Source: Micromonospora pisi (GTDB lineage: Bacteria > Actinomycetota > Actinomycetes > Mycobacteriales > Micromonosporaceae). Taken from it: DNA of 64,000 nucleotides. A program made the position numbers and the translations under genes. Under the pieces are notes generated by a model. The model worked only from the letters and a program-made list of their open reading frames with translations, searched no databases and was not told the DNA's origin. The first letter of the stretch is position 1, and each line of letters opens with the position of its first letter. This document shows, one piece after another, positions 1 through 9,241 of this stretch. The stretch is from contig NZ_RBKT01000001.1 of NCBI RefSeq assembly GCF_003633685.1, positions 5,642,001 through 5,706,000 of the forward strand, given 5' to 3'.

Positions 1-21
1 GGTGACGGGGAAGCGGAGTGA
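1..21 (+). CDS. possible 3' end of clpS (partial)
   Basis: An open frame enters from the left edge and ends in TGA at 19-21, overlapping the GTG start of the DUF2017 gene as GTGA. In actinobacteria the gene directly before this DUF2017 gene is usually the Clp adaptor clpS (Rv1331/Rv1332 order in M. tuberculosis). Only six codons are visible, so the identity rests on gene order alone. Confidence 0.3.
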   Translation, partial: GDGEAE

Positions 22-518
22 GCATGTTCCGGCGGTACGGCGAGCACTGCGTGGCCACGTTCGCGACGGACGAGATCCGGGTCCTGCGTAAGGTCGCCGG
101 TGAGGTTGTGGGACTGCTCACCGACGGCTTCGACCATGACGATCCGGTGGTCGGTCGGCTCTTCCCGGACATCTACCCCGACGATCCGGGCAACTCGGCC
201 GAGTTCCGCCGCTACACCGAGGGCGACCTCAAGACCGGCAAGATCGATCAGGCCGGGGCGATCCTCGCCGCGCTCCCCCCGGAGACCGGGGGTGAGGTAC
301 GTCTCGATGCCGAGGCGGCCGAGGCCTGGCTCCGCGCCCTCAACGACGCCCGACTGGCGATGGGCGTACGGCTGGAGATCAAGGACGGCACCGACCTGAG
401 TGACGAACTCGACCAGGCCCTCGTGGCGGACCCGACCTCGAGCCGGGTCTTCCAGCTCTCCGTCTACGCCTACCTCGGCTACCTCCAGGAGTCCCTGCTC
501 AACGCCCTCGTCGACTAG
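18..518 (+). CDS. DUF2017 family protein
   Basis: A 166-residue protein of the actinobacterial DUF2017 family (Rv1332-like); its biochemical role is unknown to me. It is acidic and looks helical and cytosolic, with no signal peptide or membrane segment. GTG at 18 is preferred because it forms a 4-nt GTGA overlap with the stop of the frame entering from the left, which suggests translational coupling to clpS. ATG at 24 is the alternative and changes only two residues. The gene ends shortly before a strong palindrome that separates it from the convergent aldo/keto reductase. The position before mec-cysO-cysM matches the M. tuberculosis order. Confidence 0.85.
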   Translation: MSMFRRYGEHCVATFATDEIRVLRKVAGEVVGLLTDGFDHDDPVVGRLFPDIYPDDPGNSAEFRRYTEGDLKTGKIDQAGAILAALPPETGGEVRLDAEAAEAWLRALNDARLAMGVRLEIKDGTDLSDELDQALVADPTSSRVFQLSVYAYLGYLQESLLNALVD

Positions 519-541
519 CTCCGACGCCAAAGTACGTCGAC

Positions 542-590
542 AAGGAAGGGCCCCTTGTTATCGCCAGGCGATAACAAGGGGCCCTTCCTT
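542..590. terminator. perfect palindrome, bidirectional terminator and dispersed repeat
   Basis: Perfect inverted repeat with 23-bp arms (AAGGAAGGGCCCCTTGTTA followed by TCGC) and a 3-nt loop, lying between two convergent genes. A near-identical palindrome with a different tip occurs at 9191-9241 and a degenerate one at 14582-14636, so this is a repeated element as well as a likely bidirectional terminator. Confidence 0.8.
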
Positions 591-611
591 GTCCGCCCGC
601 GAGCGGGCGGC

Positions 612-1475
612 TCAGCCGAAGGTGAGCGCGGCCAGTTCGTCGTCGTCCAGGGTCAGCGCGGCGGCTGCCACCGAATCGAGGATCGACTCCGGGCGGCTCG
701 CCCCGGGGATCGGGATGACCACCGGCGACTGGGCCAGGTGCCAGGCCAGGCAGATCTGCTGCGGGCTGACCCCACGGGACGCGGCCACGTCGGCGAAGGG
801 CTGGAACCGGCTGCCCAACTGCGCGGCCTGGGCGATGCCGCCCAGCGGCGCCCAGGGCAGGAAGGCGATGCCCAGTTCGTCGCAGAGCATCAGTTCCGGC
901 TCGGAGCTGCGGAACGCGGGGGAGAACTGGTTCTGCACCGAGACCAGTCGGCCGCCGAGGACCTCCTGGGCCTCCCGGATCTGCGCCGGGTTGGCGTTCG
1001 AGATGCCGGCCATCTGGATCTTGCCCTCGTCGAGCAGGTCCCGCAGGACGCCGATCGAGTCCGCGTACGGGACCGACGGGTCCGGGCGGTGGTGCTGGTA
1101 GAGGCCGATCGACTCGACGCCGAGCCGCTTGAGTGATGCCTCACAGGCGGCCCGGAGCGACTCGGGTCGACCGTCGCTGCCCCAGCTGCCGTCGCCGGGC
1201 CGGAACATCCCGCCCTTGGTGGCCACCAGCACGTCCGAGCTGTCGCCCCCGTAGCTGGCCAGCGCCCGCGCGATCAACGACTCGTTGTGGCCGACCTCGT
1301 CGGCGTGTATGTGATAGGCGTTCGCCGTGTCGATCAGGGTGACACCGGCGTCGAGCGCGGTGTGGATGGTACGGATCGACCGGCTCTCGTCGTCCGGGCG
1401 ACCCTCGATCGACATCGGCATACCGCCGAGCCCGATCGCGCTCACCTCGACCGCACCGATGCGGCGGTTCTTCAT
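612..1475 (-). CDS. aldo/keto reductase
   Basis: A 287-residue NAD(P)H-dependent aldo/keto reductase of the TIM-barrel superfamily. Family marks include the N-terminal IGLGGMPMS segment, LIDTANAY with the catalytic Asp/Tyr region, a TKGG strand with the Lys, and VVIPIPGASRPE in the cofactor phosphate-binding loop. The ATG at 1475 is chosen because AAGGAGGG lies directly upstream; the frame is open further upstream but without family similarity. It stands alone, convergent with the DUF2017 gene and divergent from mec. The substrate cannot be read from the sequence. Confidence 0.85.
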   Translation of the reverse strand: MKNRRIGAVEVSAIGLGGMPMSIEGRPDDESRSIRTIHTALDAGVTLIDTANAYHIHADEVGHNESLIARALASYGGDSSDVLVATKGGMFRPGDGSWGSDGRPESLRAACEASLKRLGVESIGLYQHHRPDPSVPYADSIGVLRDLLDEGKIQMAGISNANPAQIREAQEVLGGRLVSVQNQFSPAFRSSEPELMLCDELGIAFLPWAPLGGIAQAAQLGSRFQPFADVAASRGVSPQQICLAWHLAQSPVVIPIPGASRPESILDSVAAAALTLDDDELAALTFG

Positions 1476-1603
1476 GGCGGAGCCCTCCTTGCATTGAGTT
1501 TCCGCTAACAGCTTCCCTCCCGGTGGCCGGGCTAACCCGGTTGGGGTCCCACCCGATGAGGTGGCCGGAGTTGGTGCGCCGGAACAGGCGGTAGGCTGGT
1601 GCC

Positions 1604-2092
1604 GTGCTGAGCATCGACCGGGCGATCCGCGACGCGATCGTCGCGCACGCTCGTCGGGACCACCCCGACGAGGCCTGCGGTGTGGTCGCCGGCCCGGCCG
1701 GCAGTGATACGCCGACCCGACACATCCCGATGGAAAACTCCGCCCGCTCGATGACCTTCTACGAGTTCGACTCGATGGAGCAGTTGCGGGTGTGGCGGGA
1801 GATGGACGATCGGGACGAGGAGCCGGTGGTGATCTACCACTCGCACACCGCGACCGAGGCGTACCCGTCCCGCACCGACATCGCTTTCGCCGGTGAGCCG
1901 GGTGCCCACTACCTGCTGGTCTCCACCCGCGACCCGGACTCCGAGGAGATTCGCTCGTTCCGGATCGTCGATGGAGTGGTGACCGAGGAGCCGGTCCAGA
2001 TCGTCGAGGCCGCGGTGGACCCGCACGCCGTGCAGTCCTACATGTTCGGGCAGAGCCCGACGACGGTCGACTACGAGTGTTCCGGCCGCTGA
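1604..2092 (+). CDS. mec: JAMM/MPN metalloprotease, CysO-cysteine hydrolase
   Basis: A 162-residue zinc peptidase of the JAMM (Mov34/PAD-1, M67) family. The catalytic set is complete: Glu23 in DEACG, His79 and His81 in HSH, and Asp92 ten residues further on (H-x-H-x10-D). In M. tuberculosis Mec releases cysteine from the CysO-cysteine adduct. The genes that follow, cysO and cysM, make the same role very likely here. Because this window's CysO carries residues after its diglycine, this protease could also mature the carrier (inference). GTG start; the gene is about 70 bp before cysO. Confidence 0.9.
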   Translation: MLSIDRAIRDAIVAHARRDHPDEACGVVAGPAGSDTPTRHIPMENSARSMTFYEFDSMEQLRVWREMDDRDEEPVVIYHSHTATEAYPSRTDIAFAGEPGAHYLLVSTRDPDSEEIRSFRIVDGVVTEEPVQIVEAAVDPHAVQSYMFGQSPTTVDYECSGR

Positions 2093-2158
2093 CCCGAGAT
2101 CGCGGGTAGCGCCCTGTCCGTAGTCCCTTCCCCTGAAACCGTCGCACTCTAGGAGTAA

Positions 2159-3463
<1,305 letters not shown>

Positions 3464-3513
3464 GTCGGACCGGTCGCCCTGGCGGTGCTACGGCCGCTCG
3501 GGGCGACCGCCGG

Positions 3514-4236
3514 CTACAACGCGGCGAGGGTCAGTGCCAGGTTGGCCGCGAGCGGCAGGGTGGCCAGGCTCAGCATGATCCAGGGCAGTCGGGGGTGCCG
3601 GATGAAGAGGAACGCGACCATGGTGAGCGCGATCCCGCCGAGACCCATGGCGGCGATGGTTGGTTCGTACCAGTTCGGGGCCAGACCCGCGACCACGGCG
3701 ACCAGTCCGCGCAGTCCGGCCGCGAGGCCGACCAGGCCCAGGACGGTGGCCCAGCCGCACACCCCGAGGATCTGCCGGCTGGTGCCGCGCGGGCCGGCCC
3801 GCCGGGTGCAGATCGGGTGGTCGGCGGTTGGTGCGGCCCAGGGTACGTGCGGCGACCGCACGACCGGCGGCCTGCTCTCCCCGGACGTCGCCGCGCCGGT
3901 TGACGCGCCGGTCGCCGCGGTTTCGACCGCCGCCGTCGCGCCGCCCGGCGACGCGGTCGCGACTGCCAGCGTCGCGCTGCCCGTCGACGCGGTCGCCACC
4001 GCCACCGCCGCCGTCGCGCCGACCGGCGGCCTCGTCTCGGTGGACGCCGTGGATGCCGTCGCGGCGGCGGGCGCGATCGGGCGCGCGGGCCCGCCCGGCA
4101 GCGTGGCGACCGCATGATCGGCGGGCGTCGCCGGTCGGATCGATCCGGTCGCCACCAGCGGCACGGTGCCGACAGCGATCGTCGGCGTGGCCGCCCACTG
4201 GGCGCCGGCTGCCGTGGTGTCAGCTTCGGAGGGCAC
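3514..4236 (-). CDS. Ala/Thr-rich membrane protein, unknown function
   Basis: A 240-residue protein I do not recognise. Residues 1-125 are low-complexity Ala/Thr/Val/Pro with short imperfect repeats such as AVATAS(T/P)G. A Cys-containing linker follows, then three or four hydrophobic helices over residues 160-240. It therefore looks like a small multi-pass membrane protein with a long disordered N-terminal region. GTG start. It sits in opposite orientation between cysM and the phosphodiesterase gene, where M. tuberculosis has a rhomboid gene and murI. No rhomboid GxSx motif is visible, so it is not simply that gene reversed. Confidence 0.6.
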   Translation of the reverse strand: MPSEADTTAAGAQWAATPTIAVGTVPLVATGSIRPATPADHAVATLPGGPARPIAPAAATASTASTETRPPVGATAAVAVATASTGSATLAVATASPGGATAAVETAATGASTGAATSGESRPPVVRSPHVPWAAPTADHPICTRRAGPRGTSRQILGVCGWATVLGLVGLAAGLRGLVAVVAGLAPNWYEPTIAAMGLGGIALTMVAFLFIRHPRLPWIMLSLATLPLAANLALTLAAL

Positions 4237-4443
4237 GGTGCACCGTCCTGGTCCAGGTCATTGCCCGCCGGGACCGGCGGACCTCGTCACCTGATGCAAC
4301 GGTCAGGCGTGACAGGGCGTAACGGCGGGGTCGGTGAAGTCGTTCGGCCCAGGTGTGGGGCGGAGGTCGGACCGGTGTCACCTTGGCGACAACAAGCACG
4401 AGTTTTTTCTTGCGTCCCGGTGTCGGAGCGTAGGCTGCGCACC

Positions 4444-4533
4444 GTGACAGAGGCGCCGACGAAGATCGTCTACACATTGGTCGGCGGCCTGTCCGTGACC
4501 ATCGGTAACTTCAGGACGACCGGATGCGACTGA
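4444..4533 (+). CDS. possible 29-codon leader ORF
   Basis: A GTG-started 29-codon frame ends in TGA at 4531-4533, overlapping the ATG (4524) of the phosphodiesterase gene by 10 nt. The overlap could couple translation, but there is no homology and no convincing ribosome site. The rest of 4237-4443 contains no gene I can support. Confidence 0.2.
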   Translation: MTEAPTKIVYTLVGGLSVTIGNFRTTGCD

Positions 4534-5270
4534 CAGTTCTGGGTTGTGCCGGGAGCTTTCCCGGTCCCGAGGCGGCGTGTTCGGCCTACCTGGTCGAGGC
4601 GGACGGATTTCGACTGCTGGTCGACTTCGGTTCCGGCTCACTCACCGCCCTGCAGCGCTACGCCGGACTGCACGCGGTCGACGCGATCGTCCTCACCCAC
4701 CTGCACTGCGACCACATCCTCGACGCGGTCACCTACGTCGTGGTGCGCCGGTACGCCCCGGACGGCCCCTATCCACCGCTGCCGGTCTACGCCCCGGCCG
4801 GCGCCCCGGACCGGCTCGCCGCCGCGTACAGCCAGGAAGAGACGACCGTCGACGACGTCTACACCTTCTACGGCCTGCAACCCGGCACCTTCCCGATCGG
4901 GCCGTTCTCGGTCACCGTCGACCGGGTGAACCACCCGGTCGAGACCTACGGGGTACGACTGGAGCACAACGGCCGCTCGCTGGTCTACTCCTCCGACACC
5001 GCCCCCTGCGAGGCGCTGCTGCGACTGGCCCACGGCGCGGACCTCTTCCTCTGCGAGGCGAGCTACCTCGACGGCGTGGACAACCCGCCGGACCTGCACC
5101 TGACCGGGCGCGAAGCGGGGGAGATCGCCACCAAGTCGGAGGTCGGACGCCTGGTGCTGACCCACCTGGTCAGCGCCTGGGGCAGTGAGGCGCTGACCCA
5201 CGAGGCCGCGGCGTCGGCGTTCGCCGGACCGGTGGAAATCGCCCGACCCGGCGCCCGGTACGACATCTAG
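4524..5270 (+). CDS. metallo-beta-lactamase-fold hydrolase, Rv1339-like cyclic-AMP phosphodiesterase
   Basis: A 248-residue MBL-fold protein with the metal-binding HLHCDH motif (about residues 59-64), the distal Asp in YSSDT, and a late His in LTHLVSAW. By position (after the cysM block and before rph-rdgB) and sequence it corresponds to M. tuberculosis Rv1339, reported as an atypical class II cAMP phosphodiesterase. That activity is inferred here. No signal peptide is present, so it should be cytosolic. It is followed by 90 nt and then the two glycosyltransferase genes. Confidence 0.8.
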   Translation: MRLTVLGCAGSFPGPEAACSAYLVEADGFRLLVDFGSGSLTALQRYAGLHAVDAIVLTHLHCDHILDAVTYVVVRRYAPDGPYPPLPVYAPAGAPDRLAAAYSQEETTVDDVYTFYGLQPGTFPIGPFSVTVDRVNHPVETYGVRLEHNGRSLVYSSDTAPCEALLRLAHGADLFLCEASYLDGVDNPPDLHLTGREAGEIATKSEVGRLVLTHLVSAWGSEALTHEAAASAFAGPVEIARPGARYDI

Positions 5271-5360
5271 CCATCGACGGCGACATCTTGTGCGGCACTG
5301 TTTGCCGGACGGTCAGCTGACCGTCGCCCGTCGCACCCGCACGGGTTCCACGGTGAGCGC

Positions 5361-6506
5361 ATGCGCATCGCGATCGTCACGGAGTCCTTCCCACCTGATG
5401 TCAATGGTGTGGCGCACTCCGTTGTCCGCGCCGCCGAGCACCTGGTCCGCCGGGGTCACACCCCGATCGTGATCGCTCCGGCTCCGGCGTCGGCCACCCG
5501 CGACATCGGCGACGACCACCCCTATCCGGTGGTGCGGGTGCCGAGCGTGGCGGTGCCGCGCTACCGCGGTTTCCGGCTCGGCCTGCCCTCCGCCCGGCTC
5601 GCCGACACGCTCCACGAGCACGCCCCGGACGTGGTCCACCTGGCCAGCCCGTTCGTCCTCGGAGCCCGGGGAATGGCGGTGGCGAGCCAGCTCGACCTGC
5701 CCACCCTCGCGGTCTACCAGACCGACCTGGCCGCGTACGCCCGCCACTACCGGCTCGGATGGGGCGAGGCCGCCGCCTGGCGCTGGCTGCGTAACATCCA
5801 CAACTCCGCCGACCGGACCCTCGCCCCCTCCACCCGCTCCGCCGCCGACCTGGTCGCGCACGGCGTACAGCGGGTGTGGTTGTGGCGGCGGGGCGTGGAC
5901 AGTGTCCGCTTCGATCCGGCGCTGCGCAGCACGGCCATCCGAACCGCGCTCGCCCCCAACGGAGAACTGCTGGTCGGTTACGTCGGCCGGCTCGCCGTGG
6001 AGAAGCGGGTCGAACTGCTCGCCGAGACCTCCCGACTGCCCGGCGTACGACTGGTCGTCATCGGTGACGGGCCGGCCCGGCGGGACCTGGAGAAAGCCCT
6101 GCCCGGCGCGCTCTTCCTCGGCGCCCAGCACGGCGAGCAGCTCGCCCAGCTCTACGCCAGCCTGGACATCTTCGTGCACAGCGGCCCGTACGAGACCTTC
6201 GGTCAGACCGTCCAGGAGGCCCTGGCCAGCGGCCTGCCGGTGGTCGCGCCCGCGGCCGGCGGTCCGCTCGACCTGGTCGAACCCGGGGTCACCGGAACCC
6301 TGGTGCCACCGGAGGACGGCCCGGCGCTGGCCGAGGCGGTCGCCGAACTCGCCGCCGACCCGGAACGCCGCCGGGCGTTCGGCATCGCGGCCCGGGCCGG
6401 CGTCTCCGGTCGGAGCTGGGCGGCGGTCGGCGACGAACTGGTCGGCCACTACCGGGCGGTGCTGGCCGCCTCGGGTGCAGCCACGTCCCGGCGGATCGCC
6501 GCGTGA
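5361..6506 (+). CDS. GT4 glycosyltransferase, MgtA-like mannosyltransferase
   Basis: A 381-residue GT-B glycosyltransferase. The N-terminus (RIAIVTESFPPDVNGVA) carries the usual acceptor-side NGV motif. The donor half has GRLAVEKRVE and the E-x7-E type motif in YETFGQTVQEALASGLP. The closest family I recognise is the GDP-mannose-dependent alpha-mannosyltransferase MgtA of mycobacteria and corynebacteria, which acts on glycolipid acceptors at the inner membrane face; the shared VYQTD and ADRTLAPST segments support this. Donor and acceptor are inferred. It overlaps the next glycosyltransferase by 4 nt, so the two are probably co-translated. Confidence 0.82.
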   Translation: MRIAIVTESFPPDVNGVAHSVVRAAEHLVRRGHTPIVIAPAPASATRDIGDDHPYPVVRVPSVAVPRYRGFRLGLPSARLADTLHEHAPDVVHLASPFVLGARGMAVASQLDLPTLAVYQTDLAAYARHYRLGWGEAAAWRWLRNIHNSADRTLAPSTRSAADLVAHGVQRVWLWRRGVDSVRFDPALRSTAIRTALAPNGELLVGYVGRLAVEKRVELLAETSRLPGVRLVVIGDGPARRDLEKALPGALFLGAQHGEQLAQLYASLDIFVHSGPYETFGQTVQEALASGLPVVAPAAGGPLDLVEPGVTGTLVPPEDGPALAEAVAELAADPERRRAFGIAARAGVSGRSWAAVGDELVGHYRAVLAASGAATSRRIAA

Positions 6507-7693
6507 CGGCGCTGCGCATCGTCCGGCTGGCGAACTTCGTCACCCCCCGCTCCGGCGGCCTGCGCACCGCGCTGCGCTGCCTCGGCGCCGGATACCGGGC
6601 GGCCGGGCACGAACCGGTGCTGGTGATTCCGGGGGAGCGGGCCAGCGACGAGATGATCGGCCCGGACCGGGTCATCACCCTGCCCGCGCCGGTGGTGCCC
6701 GGCACCGGTGGCTACCGGGTCCTGGTCGGCCGTGCCCCGCTGCGCCAGCTCCTCGAAGCGCTGGGCCCGGACCGGCTGGAGGTCTCCGACCGGTCGACCC
6801 TGCGCTGGACCGGAGCCTGGGCCCGCGCGCACGGCGTACCGTCGCTGATGGTGTCGCACGAGAGTCTCACCGGACTGCTCGGTGTCTGGGGCACCCCGGC
6901 TCCGCTCGGCCAACGGCTCGCCGACCGGCTCAACGCGCGCAGCGCGGCGACGTACGACCAGATCGTCTGCACCACCGGCTGGGCCGCGGCGGAGTTCCGG
7001 CGGATCGGCACGTCGAACCTGACCCAGGTGCCGCTCGGCGTCGACCTGGAGGCGTTCCACCCGGACCGGCGCAACCCCGAGGTACGCGCCGAGTACGTCG
7101 CCGACGGCGAGGTGCTGCTCGTCCACTGCAGCCGGCTCTCCCCGGAGAAGCGGCCCGAACTGGCGGTCGACGCGCTGGCGGCGCTCCGGGCGGCCGGCGT
7201 GCCGGCGACCCTGGTGGTGGTCGGCGACGGGCCGCGTCGGGGCGCGCTCGCCCAGCGGGCCGCCGGACTGCCGGTGCACTTCACCGGCTTCCTGCCCGAC
7301 CGGGACCGGGTCGCGGCGCTGCTCGCCAGCGCCGACGTGGTGGTGGCACCGGGACCGGTGGAGACCTTCGGGCTCGCCGGGCTGGAGGCACTCGCCTGCG
7401 GTACGCCGGTGGTGGTGAACGCCGCCAGCGCGTTACCGGAGGTGGTCGGGGACGCGGGGCTGGGCGCCGACGGCACGGGTGCCGCCTTCGCCGAGGCGAT
7501 CGGTGCCCTGCTGGCCCGGAGCGAGCCGGTACGACGGGCGGCGGCGCGGGCGCGGGCCGAAGGCTTCGGCTGGTCCGCATCGGTCGAGGGCTTCCTCCGG
7601 GCGCACGACGCCCCGGTCCGCTCGGACGCCCCGGTCGGCGCGTACGGACGCTCGGGGGTGCCCCAGGGCGGAGAGCTGAGGCCAAACGCATAG
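6503..7693 (+). CDS. GT4-family glycosyltransferase
   Basis: A 396-residue GT-B glycosyltransferase, diverged from its neighbour. The N-terminal half has the SGGLRTAL acceptor-binding segment; the C-terminal half has SRLSPEKRPELAV and VETFGLAGLEALACGTP with the donor-binding Glu residues. The last 30 residues are a disordered, Gly/Pro-rich tail. GTG start inside the stop of the previous gene (GTGA). Likely a second step on the same glycolipid or glycan, but neither donor nor acceptor can be assigned. M. tuberculosis does not have this pair between Rv1339 and rphA. Confidence 0.8.
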   Translation: MTALRIVRLANFVTPRSGGLRTALRCLGAGYRAAGHEPVLVIPGERASDEMIGPDRVITLPAPVVPGTGGYRVLVGRAPLRQLLEALGPDRLEVSDRSTLRWTGAWARAHGVPSLMVSHESLTGLLGVWGTPAPLGQRLADRLNARSAATYDQIVCTTGWAAAEFRRIGTSNLTQVPLGVDLEAFHPDRRNPEVRAEYVADGEVLLVHCSRLSPEKRPELAVDALAALRAAGVPATLVVVGDGPRRGALAQRAAGLPVHFTGFLPDRDRVAALLASADVVVAPGPVETFGLAGLEALACGTPVVVNAASALPEVVGDAGLGADGTGAAFAEAIGALLARSEPVRRAAARARAEGFGWSASVEGFLRAHDAPVRSDAPVGAYGRSGVPQGGELRPNA

Positions 7694-7702
7694 GCTGCCC
7701 CC

Positions 7703-8431
7703 ATGGCACGACCTGACGGGCGGCAGCCCGATGAACTCCGGCCAGTGACGTTGACCCGGCAGTGGAGCGTGCACCCGGAAGGGTCCGTGCTCGTCGAGTT
7801 CGGCCAGACCCGGGTGCTCTGCACGGCGAGCGTGACCGAGGGGGTGCCCCGCTGGCGCAAGGGGTCGGGGCTCGGCTGGGTCACCGCCGAGTATTCGATG
7901 CTGCCCCGGGCGACCACCACCCGGTCGGACCGGGAGAGCGTCAAGGGCCGGGTCGGTGGCCGGACCCAGGAGATCTCCCGCCTGATCGGGCGCAGCCTGC
8001 GGGCCTGCATCGACCTGAAGGCCCTCGGCGAGAACTCGATCGTTCTCGACTGTGACGTGCTGCAGGCCGACGGCGGCACCCGTACCGCCTCGATCACCGG
8101 CGCGTACGTGGCGCTGCACGACGCGGTCGGCTGGTTGGCCGAGCGCAAGGCGCTGGCCGGCAAGCCCGCGTCGGTGATGCACCGCTCGGTCGCCGCGGTC
8201 AGCGTCGGCATCGTCGACGGTGAGCCCCGGCTCGACCTGAACTACCTCGAGGACGTGGCCGCCGAGGTGGACATGAACATCGTCTGCACCGGCACCAGTG
8301 ACTTCGTCGAGGTGCAGGGGACCGGTGAGGCCAACGTCTTCGGCCGGGACCAGCTCGACGCCCTGCTCGACCTCGGGGTGCTCGGTTGCGTGGAGCTGGC
8401 CGACGCCCAGCGCAAGGCCCTGGCCGAGTAG
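7703..8431 (+). CDS. rph: ribonuclease PH
   Basis: A 242-residue phosphorolytic 3'-5' exoribonuclease that trims tRNA 3' ends. It starts [15 protein letters not shown], as actinobacterial RNase PH does, and has the family core [14 protein letters not shown], the [15 protein letters not shown] basic segment, and [19 protein letters not shown] near the active site. Length is normal. The ATG lies 10 nt after the stop of the preceding glycosyltransferase gene. rdgB follows, the widespread rph-rdgB order. Confidence 0.95.
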   Translation: MARPDGRQPDELRPVTLTRQWSVHPEGSVLVEFGQTRVLCTASVTEGVPRWRKGSGLGWVTAEYSMLPRATTTRSDRESVKGRVGGRTQEISRLIGRSLRACIDLKALGENSIVLDCDVLQADGGTRTASITGAYVALHDAVGWLAERKALAGKPASVMHRSVAAVSVGIVDGEPRLDLNYLEDVAAEVDMNIVCTGTSDFVEVQGTGEANVFGRDQLDALLDLGVLGCVELADAQRKALAE

Positions 8432-8557
8432 GACCGGCGTGCCCCCGGCGGCCGTTCGCCGCCGGGGCAGGCAAGACCCGGCCCGCACGCGCGGGACCGG
8501 CGGTGGAATACACCAACCCGGCCGTACGGCCGGACAACCGTGGAGCGAGGAGAGCGG

Positions 8558-9172
8558 ATGACCCGGGTGCTGCTGGCGACCCGCAACGCCAAGAAGTTGG
8601 TCGAACTGCAGCGCATCCTGGATGGCGCGCTCGGTCCACAGCGGATCGAACTGGTCGGGTTGAATGACCTGCCGGTATACCCGGAGGTGCCGGAGACCGG
8701 TCTGACCTTTGGCGAGAACGCACTGCTGAAGGCACGTGAGGGGGTCCGGCACACCGGGCTGCCGACGGTCGCCGACGACTCCGGACTCGCGGTTGACGCG
8801 CTCAACGGCATGCCGGGCGTGTTCAGCGCCCGGTGGTCGGGCAAGCACGGCGACGACCGGGCCAACCTGGAGCTGGTGCTGGGCCAGGTCGGCGACGTAC
8901 CGGACGAGCACCGGGGTGCCGCGTTCGTCTGCGCGGTGGCGCTGGTCCTGCCCGGTGGCAAGGAGCACCTGGTCGACGGTCGGCAGACCGGTCGCCTGCT
9001 GCGCGCGCCCCGGGGTGAGGGCGGCTTCGGCTACGACCCGATCTTCCTGGGCGACGGCCAGGAGAAGACCAACGCGGAACTCAGCCCGGCCGAGAAGGAC
9101 GCGGTGAGTCACCGGGGCAAGGCGCTGCGTGCCCTGGCCAAGGTGATCGCCAAGGTCCTCCTGCCCAACTGA
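8558..9172 (+). CDS. rdgB: XTP/dITP diphosphatase (house-cleaning NTPase)
   Basis: A 204-residue member of the Ham1/RdgB family, which hydrolyses ITP, dITP and XTP to keep deaminated purines out of nucleic acids. Visible motifs are LLATRNAKKLVEL at the N-terminus, TFGENALLKAR, VADDSGLAVDALNG with catalytic acids, GFGYDPIF, and SHRGKAL near the C-terminus. The ATG at 8558 follows GAGGAGAGCGG; a GTG at 8540 in the same frame would add six residues with no family support. It ends just before a strong palindrome shared with the convergent hutH. Confidence 0.93.
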   Translation: MTRVLLATRNAKKLVELQRILDGALGPQRIELVGLNDLPVYPEVPETGLTFGENALLKAREGVRHTGLPTVADDSGLAVDALNGMPGVFSARWSGKHGDDRANLELVLGQVGDVPDEHRGAAFVCAVALVLPGGKEHLVDGRQTGRLLRAPRGEGGFGYDPIFLGDGQEKTNAELSPAEKDAVSHRGKALRALAKVIAKVLLPN

Positions 9173-9190
9173 CCCCGCACCGCTACCGCG

Positions 9191-9241
9191 TAAGGAAGGG
9201 CCCCTTGTTAACGCTATGCGTTAACAAGGGGCCCTTCCTTA
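9191..9241. terminator. perfect palindrome between rdgB and hutH
   Basis: A 24-bp perfect stem with a 3-nt loop (TAT), same outer arm as the palindrome at 542-590 but a different tip (AACGC instead of ATCGC). The TAA stop codon of hutH is formed by its last three bases. It probably terminates both convergent transcripts. Confidence 0.8.

Noticed and set aside
9239-9241. Premature truncation of hutH by the palindrome
   Set aside because: The protein has the expected length (512 residues) and the palindrome only supplies the stop codon.
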